Shown here: positions 5,776 to 7,943 of the stretch, piece after piece
Layout: each line of letters starts with the position of its first letter
How positions within the stretch are numbered: the first letter of the stretch is position 1
NCBI GenBank assembly: GCA_936943315.1
Contig: CAKZJM010000235.1
Span: forward strand, 1 to 7,943
DNA length: 7,943 bases
Reading direction: 5' to 3'
From: an uncultured Methylophilus sp.
GTDB taxonomy: Bacteria; Pseudomonadota; Gammaproteobacteria; Burkholderiales; Methylophilaceae
Made by a program: the position numbers and the translations under genes
Notes under the pieces: model-generated
The model's input: only the letters and a program-made list of their open reading frames with translations
Told to the model about the DNA's origin: nothing
Databases searched by the model: none

Positions 5776-7943
5776 TCTACCCCGTCCGCTTCTGGGTTGT
5801 CTACCGAAATACACGCTGAACCGATACAACGTATCGTCAAGATTCGCCGCGACTATAACAACTGGGTCGCGAATGAAACCATTGAAGATTATGCGTTGCG
5901 CTACACGCCGCGTGCTTTCCGTAAATGGTCTATTTTGCGCGTGTCGAATACGGCACTGGGGGCGATTTCGTTTTTGGTACTGGAGGCGATTGGCGGCACG
6001 ATTACCATCAATTACGGCTTCCCGAATGCCTTGTGGGCGATCCTGGCCGTTGGCCTGATTATTTTTCTGACTGGCTTGCCGATCAGCTACTATGCCGCCA
6101 AATTTGGGCTGGATATGGATTTGCTGACGCGGGGTGCGGGCTTTGGCTACATCGGTTCCACGATTTCCTCATTTATCTACGCGTCGTTTACCTTTATCCT
6201 GTTTTCGCTGGAAGCGGCGATCATGGGCTACGCGCTGGAGCTCTATTTTCATCTGCCCTTATACCTGGGCTATCTGGTCAGTGCATTGATTGTCATCCCG
6301 CTGGTCACTCACGGCGTGACGCTGATCAGCCGTATACAGATGATTACGCAACCGTTATGGATTGCGCTGATGTTTTTGCCTTTTTTTGCCATTATCAAAA
6401 TGGACCCTGGCGTGATTGACCGGTTGAGTCATTTTGCCGGTATTTCAGCCAATGGCGGACACTTCAACTGGGTGATGTTTGGCGCTGCAACTGCGGTCGG
6501 CGTGGCCTTGATTCCGCAGATTGGCGAGCAGGTGGACTTTTTGCGCTTTATGCCGGTGCGTAATAAAGAGAATTACTGGCGCTGGAATTTGGGTGTGCTG
6601 ATGGCGGGACCGGGCTGGGTGGTGCTGGGGATGCTCAAGATGCTGGCCGGGGCTTTGCTGGCTTACCTGGTCTACAACCGGGATATGCCCCTGAGCTCGG
6701 CGGTGAATCCCACGCACATGTACTGGATAGGCTTTGAACATGTGTTCAGCAATCATCATATTGCGCTGGCAGTCACGGCTTTATTTGTCTGCGTGTCGCA
6801 GCTCAAGGTGAATATGACCAACGCCTATGCCGGTTCGCTGGCGTGGTCCAACTTCTTTGCCCGTCTCACGCACAGCCATCCTGGACGGATTGTGTGGGTA
6901 GCGTTTAATGTGATGATTGCCATCGTGCTCATGGAACTCAATGTGTTTCAGGCGCTGGAAGAAATATTGGGGTTGTATGCCAATGTTGCGATTGCCTGGA
7001 TTGCAGCGGTGGTGGCTGACCTGGTCATTAATAAACCACTCGGCCTGAGCCCTAAAGGGATTGAGTTCCGGCGGGCTTATTTGTATGACATCAATCCGGT
7101 CGGTGTGGGCGCCATGTTTATTGCCTCTGCCGTCTCGATTGCCGCTTATACGGGCGTGATGGGGGTGTTGGCGCAGTCTTTTTCTACCTTTATCTCGTTG
7201 ATCACGGCCATGGTCATGTCGCCATTGATCGCCTGGTGGACGCAAGGTAAATATTACCTGGCCAGGCCGCGGCCCAAGTATTTGCAACCTACCAAGACCC
7301 AGCATTGTGTGATTTGCGAGCGCGAATATGAGGTCAACGATATGGCGCATTGTCCGGCTTACGGCGGCGCCATTTGCTCCCTGTGCTGTTGCCTGGATGC
7401 GCGTTGCCATGATGCCTGTAAACCGCAAGCCAGGCTGAGTGCGCAATGGGAGGCCTTGAATAAAAAGTTTTTGCCAGAACGCCTGTGGCCTCATCTGAAT
7501 GGTGGTGTGCCACATTTCCTGTTGCTGATGGTGATTGCGGTGGTGTTGTTTGGCGCAACCATCGGCCTGATTTACCTGCACGACGCGCTGACCATCGGCC
7601 GGGAATATCCTGAGTTGATGCATCACTTCCGCTCCGGCTATTTAAAAGTGTTTGTGGCCTTGCTGTTTTTAGGCGGCATTGTCGCCTGGTGGCTGGTGTT
7701 GACCTCTGCCAGCCGCCGGGTGGCGCAGGAAGAGTCTAACCGGCAAACTGGCTTGCTGTTAGAAGAGATCGAGTCACATAAAAAAACCGATACACAATTG
7801 CAAAAGGCGCGTCGGCTGGCAGAAGAAGCCAATCAGGCCAAGAGCCGCTACATTACTGGCATTAGCCATGAGTTGCGGACACCGCTCAACAGTATTTTGG
7901 GTTATGCGCAGTTGCTCACCAATGACGAGAGTATCCCCGAGCA
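5773..7943 (+). CDS. NCS1 permease-like sensor histidine kinase, 3'-truncated by the window edge
   Basis: Inner-membrane sensor kinase with a transporter-like input domain; 723 codons are visible and the frame is still open at the end. Residues 1-56 are hydrophilic and cytoplasmic. About 57-490 form a full-length NCS1 (purine/cytosine/allantoin/hydantoin) permease-like domain with roughly 12 helices, including LLTRGAGFGYIGSTISS (117-133) and QLKVNMTNAYAGSLAWSN (343-360). A cysteine-dense module spans 512-549 (C512, C515, C527, C535, C538, C539, C540, C545, C549), resembling a zinc ribbon or B-box. Two more membrane helices follow (about 582-602 and 626-646), then a charged, probably coiled linker (648-690) and a HisKA domain with the H-box ISHELRTPLNSILGY, phospho-acceptor H699. 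The ATPase domain, and any receiver domains, would lie beyond the window. The domain resembles a permease, but whether it transports, only senses, or does both is unknown. The ligand is not identifiable. Nearby urease genes make a nitrogen compound plausible. Confidence 0.9.
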   Translation, partial: MSTPSASGLSTEIHAEPIQRIVKIRRDYNNWVANETIEDYALRYTPRAFRKWSILRVSNTALGAISFLVLEAIGGTITINYGFPNALWAILAVGLIIFLTGLPISYYAAKFGLDMDLLTRGAGFGYIGSTISSFIYASFTFILFSLEAAIMGYALELYFHLPLYLGYLVSALIVIPLVTHGVTLISRIQMITQPLWIALMFLPFFAIIKMDPGVIDRLSHFAGISANGGHFNWVMFGAATAVGVALIPQIGEQVDFLRFMPVRNKENYWRWNLGVLMAGPGWVVLGMLKMLAGALLAYLVYNRDMPLSSAVNPTHMYWIGFEHVFSNHHIALAVTALFVCVSQLKVNMTNAYAGSLAWSNFFARLTHSHPGRIVWVAFNVMIAIVLMELNVFQALEEILGLYANVAIAWIAAVVADLVINKPLGLSPKGIEFRRAYLYDINPVGVGAMFIASAVSIAAYTGVMGVLAQSFSTFISLITAMVMSPLIAWWTQGKYYLARPRPKYLQPTKTQHCVICEREYEVNDMAHCPAYGGAICSLCCCLDARCHDACKPQARLSAQWEALNKKFLPERLWPHLNGGVPHFLLLMVIAVVLFGATIGLIYLHDALTIGREYPELMHHFRSGYLKVFVALLFLGGIVAWWLVLTSASRRVAQEESNRQTGLLLEEIESHKKTDTQLQKARRLAEEANQAKSRYITGISHELRTPLNSILGYAQLLTNDESIPE

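Noticed and set aside
5925..6419. 164-codon + strand frame overlapping the sensor kinase
   Set aside because: It is out of frame with the permease domain, its predicted protein has no family features, and it sits entirely inside a better supported gene.
6781..7626. 281-codon open frame on the minus strand
   Set aside because: It lies fully within the NCS1-kinase gene in antisense. Its product is rich in H, R, Q and P with no recognisable motif, and the + strand frame has clear domain motifs throughout.

Overview
The window reads as a chromosomal stretch of a moderately GC-rich proteobacterium, most likely a betaproteobacterium. The urease genes, the HupE/UreJ carrier, the short-tailed LRR kinase and the intergenic palindromes all fit that group. 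Methylophilaceae-type methylotrophs are my best guess, but this is inferred from general similarity and not proved by any marker. All genes read on the + strand. I see no rRNA, tRNA, CRISPR array, transposase or phage gene.

Region 1 (1-3365) is the distal part of a urease operon. It holds the C-terminal four fifths of the catalytic subunit gene ureC (5' end outside the window), then ureE, ureF and ureG, which encode the nickel-delivery and activation chaperones. ureE/ureF and ureF/ureG overlap and look translationally coupled. ureC and ureE are separated by 188 bp that hold a palindromic repeat element.

Region 2 (3366-4282) begins with a roughly 250 bp gap holding a long imperfect palindrome directly on the ureG stop codon and a REP-like hairpin. 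Next comes a hupE/ureJ gene for a small nickel carrier, which closes with a good rho-independent terminator. Together these genes form a nickel supply, delivery and urea hydrolysis module.

Region 3 (about 4309-5607) is a single gene for a bacterial leucine-rich-repeat protein fused to a compact protein kinase fold. Its substrate is unknown.

Region 4 (5608-7943) holds a promoter-like spacer and then the most notable gene. It is a reading frame with a TTG start that stays open to the window edge, easy to miss because it lacks an ATG start and its 3' end. It encodes an NCS1-family (purine/cytosine/allantoin/hydantoin permease-like) membrane domain, a cysteine-dense zinc-ribbon-like module, two more membrane helices, a coiled linker and the beginning of a histidine kinase. 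It looks like a transporter-derived nutrient sensor. Its position downstream of a urease locus invites, but does not prove, a role in sensing a nitrogen compound.
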